The position numbers were made by a program, and so were the translations under genes. A stretch of DNA of 64,000 bases from Marvania coccoides (Eukaryota; Chlorophyta; Trebouxiophyceae; Chlorellales; Chlorellaceae), in contig OY978098.1 in the NCBI GenBank assembly GCA_963854735.1, positions 2,182,001-2,246,000 on the forward strand. Direction: 5' to 3'. The notes below the pieces were generated by a model. It ran no database searches, was not told the DNA's origin, and worked only from the letters and a program-made list of their open reading frames with translations. Shown piece by piece: positions 13,464 through 24,114 of the stretch (positions within the stretch are counted from its first letter, which is position 1; every line of letters begins with the position of its first letter).

Positions 13464-13848
13464 TTTAAACAATTCACTGTGCGTGCGTAGCGAGGCCTGA
13501 AGAGAACGATCAAAGATCAGAGAAGTGAAGAAGGAGAGCGAGAGTTTGCTGTCGGAGCACGCCCAACGGGATGGTATCGACTCGCAAATAATATGGAGTA
13601 TAATATTATAGCACAGTTTGCCCGGCAAGAGGCTTAAAACCAGACTTGCATGGGGCGTCGCTTCGTTTTTTTTCAAACGCGCCAACCGTTGACCGCGCTT
13701 TTTTCTCCCCTGCTTTTTTTCGACCGGCTGCGAGTTATCCTAAAAGGACACCACTTCTCAAAGCGTTAGCTTAAAAACAATATCTAAATCTCGCCAGAAA
13801 AATTCTGAAAACTTCAAGAAAACTCCGCCGCAGGCCCCTCGCTTCTCA
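13464..13848. promoter_or_regulatory. Shared divergent promoter, beta-tubulin / coiled-coil gene
   Basis: 385 bp between two outward-facing starts. A TATA-like TAATATTATAG lies near 13601-13611. Assignment as a bidirectional promoter is inferred from geometry only. Confidence 0.4.
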
Positions 13849-14523
13849 ATGGCAAGGACGCTAGAAGAACAATTAGACTTGGCGGAACAGCTGGTGGTGG
13901 AAATTCTTGCGCACCAGTGCGGCCAGCTGGCTGTTCAGGTGGGGGAGCTCCACCAGCGGCAGAAAAACGGCGCAGCTCATCTCCCGAAAAAGAGTCCAGC
14001 GCTGCACCAGGAGCTGCAGACAATAAAAGCCAAGCCGAGGCTTCCTAGCAGCGTCAATCCGACTGTGTTACGATCGCCATCTGTCAACAGCAGGGATGCG
14101 GATCCTCAGCAAGCTTCGTTTCGACCCAACACGGACAAGAGAGACACCTTTCAAGCGGCGCTGCTGGGCTTGCGAGACAGGGACGCGCGGTGCAGGCGCT
14201 ACCAAGGAGCCTTTTTGGGCTTGGCATCCCATCTGGCCACCTCTGCGCTGGAATCTGCAGCTTTGCGGCCAGAGGGAGAAATCGACGAGGTGCGAGAGCA
14301 GGCAGCTTTGGAGCGGCAGAATTATATAATTGTGGAGCTGAAGGCGCAGATGGATGCTCAGCGAGAGCGGCAAGAGGAAGAGCTGCGGGCGATGGAGATG
14401 AAGTGCATGCAGGCGGGAAAGGTTCTTCAGCGGGCGGTGCGCAGGAGCAGCAGCAAGCTTGCAGGGCTGGTGGAGCTGACCTTTTTGAAAACTCGTGATT
14501 GTATGGTTGGATTGGGGATTTGA
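13849..14523 (+). CDS. Uncharacterised protein, probable coiled coil (224 aa)
   Basis: Single open frame from an ATG at 13849 to a stop at 14521-14523. I do not recognise the family. The N-terminus (about 5-40) is a charged amphipathic helix (LEEQLDLAEQLVVEILAH). A basic, Ser/Pro-rich middle follows. Residues about 148-205 are rich in Glu, Arg and Gln and look like a long helix or coiled coil (VREQAALERQNYIIVELKAQ, RERQEEELRAMEMKC). No signal peptide or membrane segment. It is divergent from beta-tubulin, a position that supports a real transcription unit. GC-rich composition like neighbouring exons also supports coding. A structural or complex subunit is possible, but no function is claimed. 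Confidence 0.55.
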   Translation: MARTLEEQLDLAEQLVVEILAHQCGQLAVQVGELHQRQKNGAAHLPKKSPALHQELQTIKAKPRLPSSVNPTVLRSPSVNSRDADPQQASFRPNTDKRDTFQAALLGLRDRDARCRRYQGAFLGLASHLATSALESAALRPEGEIDEVREQAALERQNYIIVELKAQMDAQRERQEEELRAMEMKCMQAGKVLQRAVRRSSSKLAGLVELTFLKTRDCMVGLGI

Positions 14524-14526
14524 CAA

Positions 14527-15795
14527 AAAATTGTAGCAATGTAGGATAAAACCTTGGCCATCTAATCTTCCAAATAATAATTACACAGCAAAGACGGAAG
14601 AGCGGCGTTCGGTCTCCCCCAAGATAAGATCGTACACAGACAAAATCAGGGCTAAACGGCAGCGAAGAAAGATAAATGCACGACTGTTCGTTCAAAGAGG
14701 GGAAAAAAATAAAAAAAAACTGGGACCAATTATGACAAAACTTCCTGCGCTGGTACGGCACTCAATGGTGCCACAGCGCTGGGCGAACACAGTCCCTGCC
14801 TGGGACCCGCATGCACAAAACACGTGTCGACGTAAAATCTATGACATCTAAATAGAAGAATCGGGGGTGAGGAGGAGAAAAAATCTAAGCGGTGCAGGGC
14901 GCGATCGGTGCAAGCGCTTGCGCACGGACGGCGAAAAAATATGTGTACGAACAGTACTAAGACACGGGCACCTCGTTCAAGGGCCAAGGGGCGGGAAGGG
15001 GGAGGCTATGTTGCTCAAAGAAATTCGATTTTTTGAAAAACTGTGCTGGTGAACTTCCCACTGCCCCTGTTTGCGGCAGCGGCACACCATTCCCACACTC
15101 AAGTAGAAAAAAAAAAGTGGTGCTTGGGGGAAGAGGGGTGCACGCACGAAAGGGACAGATGCGGGTAACGGGTTTGTGTTTGACGGTCAAAAACGAGAAA
15201 CCATGAAAGAGGGATTGATAAGGAAGAACAAACGTTGCGGGGCACATCGTCAGGGAGCGCAGAAACACGCGCACTGACTGAAAAAAGAGAGAGGGGGGAG
15301 AATCAGACACACGTGTGCCGGAAAGTCCCGCCCCCTTACGCCACGCCCCATTGCTCGAGGGGAAGAAGTTAAGTACTGGCAGTGTAGGAAGAGGAAGGAA
15401 AAAAGGGGGGGGGGGGGGGGACGGCGGGGTATTTTTGTCCCGCAAGCAAAAACGACGGGGGAAAATCGGGTAAAACTACTTGTCCACTGCGCTAGATAAT
15501 AAAATCGTAATCGACGAGAAGGAGGGGTAAAGCAAGTGCGTGTGGGTAGGGTGGGTGGGGAGTAGAGTTGATAAAAACGGACAAGGCCACTTGGAGTCGC
15601 CCTAGCCACGAGGAACTGTGGGGTTGAAAAAAAAACAAGAGAGGGAGATGAGAGAGAGAACATGGGGTATTTCGGTAGCGTCCTAAGAATGAATCAACAA
15701 ATTTGACGTGCAGAAAGTATAACCTGAGCATAGAGAACTGAAAATTAAGTTGAAGTGAAGTTGAAGTGGTAACAGTGCGAACGGGTGGTCATCAA
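14527..15795. other. Long intergenic stretch with poly-G run, no gene recognised
   Basis: About 1.27 kb between the 3' ends of the coiled-coil gene and the Mei2-like gene. It is rich in G on the plus strand (GGGAGG-type purine tracts) with 16 consecutive G at 15405-15420. Open frames on the minus strand here are low-complexity Phe/Pro/Ser translations of the pyrimidine strand. It probably contains the Mei2-like 3' untranslated region. Confidence 0.4.
15405..15420 (+). repeat. Poly-G run (16 G)
   Basis: Sixteen uninterrupted G, prone to length error and capable of G-quadruplex formation with the nearby G tracts. Confidence 0.9.
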
Positions 15796-18114
15796 TCAGG
15801 GGCCTTCAGGCAGCCCAGGCACCGCGCCCAGCCCCGTGCCAGCGGTGGGTGCCATCGGGAAAATCTCCACCTCTCCGCTGATCTTGAACAGCACCGGCCT
15901 GCAGCGCTTGTCCTCGTGCAGCAGACTGGAGTTCTGGAAGTGCTGCACCAGCGCCGACTTGCCCTGGATGCGCGCGTATGCGACGCGGCAGACCTTTTCC
16001 GAGTTAAACTTTGGCCAGCGCCGGCCGTGGAACTCTTCGACCAGCGCAGGGATGGCGTGGGGGGTGGTCATGTTGATGAAGGCGTACCCCACGTTGCAGC
16101 GGTTCTTGAAGTCGATGGGGAGGTAAAAAAAGTCAAAGGGGAAGGGCACCTGCCCCGCAAACCGCTCCTCCATCAGCGCCAGTAGCATCTTCTGGGTGTA
16201 CTTGTTGGGGATGTTCTTGATCATCAGCGTGGTGCGCTTGTCCTCGCCAGCGGCGATGCGCACCATGTCCAGACCGTACAGTCGCTCCTGCTGCGCGCGG
16301 CGCTCAGCCTCGGCCGCAGGGTCCATTGGCCGACGGGCGAGGCGGCCGCCCAGCGCCGGCTCGGAGAAGCCGCGGCGGGGGAGGGTGCGGAAGGGGTCGT
16401 TGCCGGCGGATGCAGCGCCCAGTCCCAGCGCGGCCGCCGCCGCAACGTGCTGCGTGAGCATGGCCTGCTGGAGCGCCGCCTGCACGGCAGCCGCCTGCTG
16501 CTGGTGCTGCTGCTGCTGCTGCAGCAGCGCCGCGTTCTGGTGGAGCACCGCCGCGGCCGCAGCCTGCTGTTGCACCACCAGCAGGTCCTGCTGCAGCGAG
16601 GCTGCGCCCTGGGGGGCCCAGGAGGCTGCGTTGCCCACCGGTGAGCTGCCCATGGACACGTGCTGCGGGCCTTGGTGGGACTGCGGGGGCCACAGCGCGA
16701 GCGACCCAGTGGACGCAATTCCCCGCAGGGGATACGCAGGGCCCGTCCTTGGTCCCGAAGTCATGCCAGCGAGGAGGTCAGCGGTGCCGCCTCCGCCGCC
16801 GTGTTGCCCGCCGCCGAGGTGCACCTGCGAGGCGCCGCTCTCCAGGGAGATCTCCGACAGGTTGCGGGAGATGTCTGCCAGATCGTGCGCGCCCACCGGC
16901 TGATGCATGGTGCCGGCCGAGGCCGAGGCAGCCAGTGCAGGTTCCAGCCCGCCGGTGCTCCCGTGGCCGCCCATTCCAGCCTGCGGGGCCATAGTGGGCC
17001 CAGCGTCTATCACCAGCAGCCGGTTGCGCAGCTCCTGCGACCCGGAGATGCCCTTCAGGGCCGCTGCCGCGTGGCGGGCGTCGTAGAATTCAGCAAAACA
17101 GCAGTTGGGGCGGGCAGGGTCGCGGCGCAGGTCCCGCAGCTCCCCAAAGCCGGACATAACATAAAATGCGTTGTCCAGCGCCGCGCCGCCGTCCAGCGCC
17201 ACCAGCAGGAGCGTTGCAGAGGCGCCAGAGTCCTCGGAAAACTGGCAGAAGATCTGCCGGCCGCGCCAGGCCTGTCCGTGTGCGGTATGCTGCGCCAGGC
17301 GGGCGGCGCGGATGTCGTGGTAGGTCACGATGACGTAGCCTCGGTGCTTGGCCACCGTGTATAGAGAGTGAATGTCGCCGAAGCACTGCAAACATGAAAT
17401 TGGAATTAGGTTGGAGGAGGGTTATTTAGGCGAACAGTATTTTGTTGGAAGCAAACAAAGCCTCATTTCCAGAGATACATCCTTCAGCTGCAGAAAGGAA
17501 GAAGCATTGATTAGTTGGTCTGCTGAGCTCACCTCAAAGTACTCGCGGATGACGTCATCACCCATCGAAGGGTCAATGCCGCGAATGAACAGCGACCGAG
17601 ACTCGCCAATGGCGCTGCCAGGAAGCTGCCCAGCCATGCCCTGGTCTGGCCCGCCTGCTGCAACGCTGGAGGGGCCGGCACCGGCCGTCGCTCCACCAGG
17701 CACGTCCATTAAAAATAGGTCCTCGTCGGACATGACCCGGGCGCCTCCCCGCAGAAACGAGCCCTGGGCTGCCGCTGGCTGGGCCAAATCGACTTCCCTG
17801 TCCTCCTGGATGTCTGGGAGAGAGGCCCGGCTGGCATGGCCGCCCAGGTGGCCCAGCGAGCCGTACAGCCGCTGCAAGTTCTGCTGGATGCGCTGCACGG
17901 AGCTGGCGTCGGAGTTGAAGGCTGCGGCAGCTGCGAGGGAGTCTGCATTGACGTCGGTGGTGAGCGAGGAGTCTTGATCTTCGCGCGGCAGGTGGCCTTC
18001 AGCTGCTGGGGATGTGGCGTCGCCGAGCGGCCCAGCAGCGGGGTCCGAGCCTATCATGCCCGCAGAGAGCTTGTTGTTCCAGGGCGAACCCATCAGAGTG
18101 GGTTCCCCCTCCAT
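15796..18114 (-). CDS. Mei2-like RNA-binding protein
   Basis: Family of RNA-binding proteins named after fission yeast Mei2, linked in plants and fungi to meiosis and development. Two exons, 18114-17533 and 17385-15796, give 723 residues. RRM1 is split by the intron (SRSLFIRGIDPSMGDDVI, then GDIHSLYTVAKHRGYVIVTY with YHDIRAAR, the Mei2 form). RRM2 follows (TLLLVALDGG, then ISGSQELRNRLLVIDAG). A long Ala/Gln/Ser-rich linker contains a Gln run encoded by CAG repeats near 16497-16530. The C-terminal Mei2-type RRM3 has TTLMIKNIPNKYTQKMLLAL, DFFYLPIDFKNRCNVGYAF and SEKVCRVAYARIQGK, the most diagnostic part. The intron has a GTGAG donor and TGCAG acceptor and restores RRM1 exactly. A divergent F-box gene lies beyond the 5' side. 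Confidence 0.92.
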
Positions 18115-18723
18115 CCCTTTACTAATCTCGATGGGAAAGTGACGAACTGTGAAGCTGGCAGGGGCGTAGGTCGTCGATGTAGGTACGCCAACTCCAATGT
18201 GGTTATATATGTAACCAGTCTGATATTATAGAGCACTTGGAGGACTGGGTGGTCTGTATTTCTTGATTTGTTTCTGTCAGCAAAAGTTTGCACGCTGGTC
18301 GAATGGGCGTCGCAATGGTGGTCAGAACACTCCAAGTGAATGGAACAGTAGTTTCTGTCGGCAAATGGCGTATAGATTCTTCAAAAATAGTTATAATCGA
18401 TTGGTGCACAGGATTATATATTCAAAAAGGGCTTGGTTGGGGCATTTCATCAGTATAATTCATTCGTAAAGTCAGAGATCACTTGAACAAGTAAATTGGA
18501 ATATGTATCGAGCAAGGGTAACTTTTGCTGTTGATGCTTCAGAACTTCGAAAAGAGTCCTTTCTTGCTGCGCTGTCCTCTGAGCCGCGAAAAGTTTCTGC
18601 GAAGCAAAGATCGAGTAGAGGACCGGCGTTAATGCTGCGGGGAACCCGACAGAGCACTGCCCTTCATCCCGTCTTTTGCTTCAATCAACACATTTCCCTC
18701 GCCCCCAAAAGAGAGTTTTCAAT
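18115..18723. promoter_or_regulatory. Divergent intergenic region, Mei2-like / F-box
   Basis: About 609 bp containing both 5' flanks. A TATA-like GTTATATATG sits at about 18201-18210, some 90 bp upstream of the Mei2-like start. No gene recognised. Confidence 0.35.
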
Positions 18724-19824
18724 ATGTCTTCTCTCGAATCTGACCTAGAAAACGAGCTACTAGAAGCGCTGGAGGATGGCGAGAACACCGAGAATGACGA
18801 GGAGGCATCTCCTGCCACAGACACTGTTGTCGTGGCAGCGCCCGCGAAACGCCGACGCTGCGGCAGCTCTCCCCCTCAGGACCCTACACCTGCTGCGCCA
18901 CGGCACGCTTCACCCGCCGTCCAAGAAGCCACGCTGCCCGCTGTCGACCCCCTGTCCCAAATTTCCTATGCCTGCCTCCTTCGAATCATTGCCCACCTGT
19001 CGCCTGAAGATTTGTGTTCTCTGGCGCAAACCAGTCGCTTCTTGCGCGACGCTGCCTCTGACCCCTGCCTCTGGCGCGCGCTCTACTACTCTCGCTGGGC
19101 GGCGGGGCCGTCTGAGGCGGAGCAGCTCGCCAGCTCCGTGCGGCAGATGCAGGCAGCGGAGTGGCGGACGCTGTACATCATGCGAGACGCAGCCGAGGTG
19201 GAGGCGGCATCGCGGAACATCGAGGCGCTGCGGGACATTTACATAAACATGGCTATTTCACGGCGCTCAGAGCCGCTGAGCCCGGCATTGGCAGCAGCGT
19301 TGCTGCGTCGGCCGCCCGGCACGGCGCTACACGAGAGGGTGGCGGCTTTTCGCCACGACCGAGGGCTCAACACAAATGCCAAGGCTCTGGCGGCCGCTGG
19401 GGAGGGCTCAAACTCTGGAGGCGACGCTGCTCGGTCGGCGGCGAAAAGAGTTCGGGATGGTGAAGACGTGTGTTCCGGCGGCTGCAGTTTTGTTGAGCTC
19501 GAGCGCAACTGCTGGATATGCGAAAAGGGTGGCCACGTCCACGTGTGTGGGGAAGGCTGCACGGAGCGCAAGGTCGACGCCGGGGAGCTGCTGGTTTGCA
19601 GCATTACGGGACAATGTTTTCAGCGGCTGCTCTCAGAGTGGGAGGAGAACGGCGGCGGCGGTGGAGGAGGTGGCGGGCAAGGAGAAGAGGGCGGTGAGGA
19701 CCAGGCTGGTGGCGGGGATTGGAACCACGCCGAGGGGATGGGGGGACGCCTTGGCCGTGCCTTCTTTGCAGGCTATAACGCCAGCGACAAAGAGATGATG
19801 CTCAATTTTGGCATAAAAATGTAG
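18724..19824 (+). CDS. SKIP31: F-box protein, SKIP31-like
   Basis: Substrate receptor of SCF ubiquitin ligases. Intronless, 366 residues from ATG 18724; the open frame upstream has only a TTG. An acidic, Ser/Pro-rich N-terminus precedes an F-box at about 80-125 (LLRIIAHLSPEDLCSLAQTS, RFLRDAASDPCLWRALYYSR). The C-terminal half carries the Cys-rich module of plant SKIP31: CWICEKGGHVHVCGEGC, LLVCSITGQCFQRLL, and after a Gly/Glu-rich insert GRLGRAFFAGYNASDKEMML. This C-terminal arrangement, not the F-box alone, suggests SKIP31 orthology; the target is unknown. The Gly run near 19650-19680 is low-complexity. Confidence 0.78.
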   Translation: MSSLESDLENELLEALEDGENTENDEEASPATDTVVVAAPAKRRRCGSSPPQDPTPAAPRHASPAVQEATLPAVDPLSQISYACLLRIIAHLSPEDLCSLAQTSRFLRDAASDPCLWRALYYSRWAAGPSEAEQLASSVRQMQAAEWRTLYIMRDAAEVEAASRNIEALRDIYINMAISRRSEPLSPALAAALLRRPPGTALHERVAAFRHDRGLNTNAKALAAAGEGSNSGGDAARSAAKRVRDGEDVCSGGCSFVELERNCWICEKGGHVHVCGEGCTERKVDAGELLVCSITGQCFQRLLSEWEENGGGGGGGGGQGEEGGEDQAGGGDWNHAEGMGGRLGRAFFAGYNASDKEMMLNFGIKM

Positions 19825-20377
19825 TGGAATTTTATATGAATGGATGATTCGCGAACTAAATGATTGACGTTGGAGTTGTTCTCCCCAGTAGTATCACCGC
19901 TTCATTTTTGTTGTACGCACGTTGCTTGTATTATTAAAATTTGTATGTACTCAGTAATCATAAACAACTAAACGAAACCTAAGTACTTTGAGTCTTTCAA
20001 TATGAAAGCAGAAAAAGGCGTTAAACAAAAGCTTCTGGGTTCATTTTGGCTAAGAAAAAGGAAAATATTCCAGAAGAAAAGTAATCAAAAGTTCTGGAGT
20101 CATATCGTTGGAAAACAGTGTGGACAATGAGAGCAAGGTAACAAAAATGCCCTGGCAAATCATGGCTAAGGTACAAAAGTAATAAGACTGAGCTTAATTA
20201 TCCTCGGTGCTTATCGGGCATATGAAAAAAGTAAGTGCAAGTGAGAAGAGGAGAATTATGATTTAATTATAATATTTTCTTGAGAAAATACACCAGCTAT
20301 GACAGGAGAAAATAGTACTAAAGGGAAACCTACGTTGCTTTTTTATGGTGACATTCGGTAGACTTTCTTTTTTTAAC
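19825..20377. other. Convergent 3' flanks of F-box and MATE genes
   Basis: About 550 bp, A+T-rich, holding two facing 3' untranslated regions. No gene or RNA recognised. Confidence 0.4.
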
Positions 20378-22284
20378 TCAGTGCTGGAAGCTGTCGACCT
20401 CCCGCATGAAAATAACGTGGATGAGGTACGCCGCGCCAGTCGCGCGCCAAATATTGACCGCAGCGTTCGAGGCAACAACAGCCCACAGCGCCTTCCAGTA
20501 CACCATTTCAGCCACAATCATGGGGCAGAACACGACAAAAAAGCCCAAAATGATGTAGTTTCTGATGAACACAAAGTTCTGGGAGGCCAGCATGAGGCCA
20601 TCGTACACGAAACACAGCCCGTTGATGGGCTGCGAGATTGCCAACAGCAGCCAGGTCTTGCCGCAGATTTGGGCGTCGGTGGAGGGGTCGTGTGTGAAGA
20701 GCGCGATGATGGCGCTCTTCTTGGCCGCAAACACCGCGGCGGCGCCCACACCGGCGAGGAAACCCGCGATCAGAACGCGGTTGATCAGCAGCTGCAGGTG
20801 GCGCTTGGCGTCTGCCGCCTGCATGGGATCGTGCGCCTTGGCAGCCAGCCTGGATCCCAGAACGATCCCGGCAGCCGCAAACCCGTCGACACCGTAGCTG
20901 ATCAACGACCACAGCTGGGCCACCACGCTGTAGGCTGCCAGCGCTGCCGTGCCCAGCCGGGACGCCGCCGTCAGCGTGACAAAAAACGTCGTCTGCAGGA
21001 TCATTGAGCGCACAAACATGTTCATTCCGTCGCGCACAAAGTCCAACAGCGTCTCCCGCTCAGCCTCGCTCATCATGGAAGCAAGGGAGGCGAAGGAGGC
21101 TGAGGACCGCCCCCGAGGAAGAAGAACCCTGGATCCCTCCCCCAGCAGCAGCGGGGACGCCAGGTCTTTGTCTTTGTCTTCTTCCTCCTCCTCGCCGGCA
21201 TTCGGCCCAAACCAGTCTTTCCAGAGACAGAACTGGCCCTCTGCCTCGGGCGGCGGCATCGTCAGAATCGCAACGAAACCTAAATAAAAGAGTAAAAGAA
21301 AGGAACGTTCTATTAATGAAATCAAATCAAAACATAACATAACGGAATGCACTAAAATTATACACATTTGCAGAATTTGAAATGCTGTTTATGCATCATT
21401 TCCTAATAAGAGAAGACAGCGCCTGCTTCAAACTCTTTCTTCTCACCGGCAACCAGGGCCAGCGTCTGCGTGACGACGGTGACGATGCCCATCGCCATCA
21501 GCCCCTCGCTGTTGCCAATGCACACGTGGTTGGTGAGCACCACAGCGCTGCCCGCCATCTCAAGAACCGCCTGCACGGAGTTAATAAGCGCAGCCACCCG
21601 CACGTGGCGAAAACCTTGCAGAATGCCGCACAGCGACATGTTGACCAGCAGAATGGGGACCAGCCCAACTCTGAGCCACCAGTACGCCGCCGCCTCCGCC
21701 AGCACGTCGTCGCTGAGCTCCAGGATGTCGACGCTCACAAAGCGCATGATGGACGCCAGAAACGCCGCCGCCAGCAGCCCCGACACCAGAGCAAATGCCA
21801 GAGATATCTTGACCCTGGAGCTCAGCTCATCCCACGCGCGCAGCCCCACGGAGCGGCCTGTCTTGGCGGAGACGCCGTCCACGAGGAAGTTGAAGATCCT
21901 CGTGGCGAAGCCTGCGGAGATGCAGACGGCGCCGAATGCGCCGAGGGCCACCGGGCCCTCGTGCGTGCCCAGGAGCCCCGCCTGCACGACAGCCGTGAGG
22001 GGCGCAGCAGCTGTTTGGGGAGACAAAGTTGTGGAGGTGAGTACTGCAATGTTTGGGAAACGCGAGAAGCAAAGCAAAGCCACACTTTTCTCTCTTTGGG
22101 AGATTTTCGTCCGCTTGTGAAGAGCATTTTAAAAACAAACTGACGGCGGGGCGGAGCCTAGGTCTAGGTCAATTTAGGTCTTACCATTCAAAATGCAGGC
22201 TGGCAGGGCCACCCCTACAATAGCTCTCAAGCTGCTGTACTGAGAATTGTCCTCCAACTCTAAAACCGTTATTGGAATATTCAT
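20378..22284 (-). CDS. MATE family efflux transporter (DinF-like)
   Basis: Multidrug and toxic-compound extrusion family; cation-coupled antiport of organic substrates across a membrane. Exons 22284-22185, 22010-21447 and 21279-20378 give 521 residues; the joined codons (GCT, GGT) restore the frame at both introns. The N-terminal part has ALPACILNG, VVQAGLLGTHEGPVALGAFG, GFATRIFNFLVDG and SLAFALVSGLLAAAFLAS; a cytosolic loop in the third exon is acidic and Ser-rich (EEEEEDKDKD), followed by the second helical bundle (FFVTLTAASRLGTAALAAYS, GFAAAGIVLGSRLA, LLLAISQPINGLCFVYDGLM). The sequence predicts around ten to twelve membrane spans. The loop insertion between the bundles and the opening motif resemble the DinF-type plant members. 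Substrate and membrane are not evident. Confidence 0.82.
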
Positions 22285-22800
22285 TTTTTGTGAACACAGA
22301 TTAAGAATTCGGTTAATTAATTAATGACTGAGCTAATTGTCCTCCAGTGTGCACCACCACGCATTGTGCATTCTAGTCTAATTAAATGTGCATTCGAGGT
22401 TCAGCGTGTTCGTTAGGAGGCCAATTTTTTAAATTTTGCGCGGGGAATTTTGACGATGATAGTCGTACTCTGTTGCCGACGCTTTTTTTATTTTTTTCCC
22501 TATCTACAGGCCAACTAATCGGTTGGTCAGGGCTCAACCACAAGTAGGAATCGGGGTGAGTTGGCTTGTTGCAAGGATTTTGAAATTCAGTTGGCATCGA
22601 GATTCTTGCCAGAAAATCCAAACCCGGCGCCAATTGACACGGTCTATGCAGCCACAGCTTGATTTCACCACGTGGCGCTATAATTTTTCTGCTTTTCTGT
22701 TCCCTCCTCTGCAGAGTGTGAGTTCACACCCAAAGACACCCAACCATGGACGCACTCCGTAACCAGCTGAACAAGAAATGTAGCGGCCCTCACGCAGCAA
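22285..22800. other. Intergenic, divergent MATE / ankyrin pseudogene
   Basis: About 516 bp, A+T-rich in its left half. An ATG at 22745 opens a short frame out of register with the ankyrin frame. No gene recognised. Confidence 0.35.
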
Positions 22801-23672
22801 ATGAAGCAGGCTCTCAAAAAGATGTACATCGAGGCAATGCTGACGTACTTCCAGCAGACAGGTGCAGCCATCATTCCTGAGCCTCTCCCCGTGTGGTTTT
22901 TAATCGCCGCAGCCCAGGGCAACGCTGATCTGCTGGAGATCATGCTGTACATCGCGGATATCAACACATGCGAGGAGGGTGGCATGACCGCATTGCACTA
23001 CGCCGCGTTGTGCGGAAAGACGGGTGTCGCTGAGAACTTCTGTTGGCGTCATGCGCGGATTTGGAGGCAAAGGGCGTGAACGGCATGACGCGGCTGGCCT
23101 ACGCAATCTTAACGGGGCATCTCAGCGTGGTGGACACATTGTTCACCGCAGGCGCCAAGATTTAATCTGTGGTGCCTCTGGGCCTGATGGCGGCCGCTTA
23201 CCACGACGACCTGCCGCTGGTAGACCGCCGCATTGCTCAGGGCGCCAAGGTCAACGCGCGGTGCGGGGACGGGAACACCGCGCTGCACGTCGCCGCCGGC
23301 ATGCCCAGCGTGGGCGTCGTTAAATCGCTGGTGGAATCCTCGGCAGATCATTTTGCCAAGGATTTCGACGGCGCGACCCCGGTGCACTACGCGGCCATCA
23401 TGGGGCGCAGGGATGCGGTTGTGCTGCTGCTGGAAGGTATGATGGCCCCCATTTGGCCGTCCAAGTCCCAGCCGGTGGTCCCCACCACTGACGCCAATGG
23501 TTGCTCCCTGCATGAGAGGCTGAGCTACCTGAGAAGTTATGTGATGGCGGAGAAGCTGATTGCTGCTGCAGCGGTTGTGGATGCTGCAGATGGCGCAGGA
23601 TTCACGTCCCTGTACCATGCTGCCACCACCGGTAGTGTGTCCATGACGCGGCGGTTGCTTGCAAGCATTTGA
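22801..23672 (+). pseudogene. Second ankyrin-repeat gene, decayed (one frameshift, one in-frame stop)
   Basis: The first part reads from ATG 22801 with ankyrin-like PVWFLIAAAQGNADLLEIML and MTALHYAALCGKTGV. A one-base shift near 23034-23040 moves the homology to another frame (LEAKGVNGMTRLAYAI, TGHLSVVDTLFTAGAKI), where a TAA at 23163-23165 interrupts it. The same frame then continues LGLMAAAYHDDLPLV, GNTALHVAAG, GATPVHYAAIMGRRDAVVLL and TSLYHAATTGSVSMTRRLL to a stop at 23670-23672. No splice pair removes both lesions. The repeat style resembles the pseudogene at 2153-3157, so both may come from one expanded family. A sequencing error could explain one lesion but not both. Confidence 0.7.
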
Positions 23673-24114
23673 AGTTGAAATGGTGTTTTTCTTTATCTTT
23701 TTCTTTCCTCCCTTTGACATTGGGTTCCAGGGATCTGCTTTTGTTTTGTTCCATTCTTCAGATTCGTAAATTTAGGCGGTGGCTTCAACGTCAACCTGGG
23801 CACACTCTTCTTTTCCGCCCATTTGAAAGCATTCGTGAGTTTCTTTTGCATCATTACACTGTGTTCCGTTTCCTTTTTCGATTTATAGCGCCTTGGGCTG
23901 TTACAATGCTGCTGGCAGGTCTATTTCAAAAAATAAAAATAAAAAAACGTGTCGATCTTCTCGTCACGCTCACCGAGTTCCTGAACACCTTACTAATAAT
24001 AAACATGTAAACAACGGGGGAAATGCTTGCCTTGCGCTAGATAGACTGATCTGAAGAAAAACTGGGTTTAATTTGATTTATTTTCTATTCAATTCTAATT
24101 TATTTAAAAAATTA
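23673..24114. other. Intergenic, no gene recognised
   Basis: About 440 bp, increasingly A+T-rich toward the TRM6 start. No clear promoter element. Confidence 0.35.

Noticed and set aside
15250..15731. Minus-strand frames with Phe/Pro/Ser-rich proteins
   Set aside because: They are translations of a pyrimidine-rich strand including the C run at 15405-15420; no start context, no homology.
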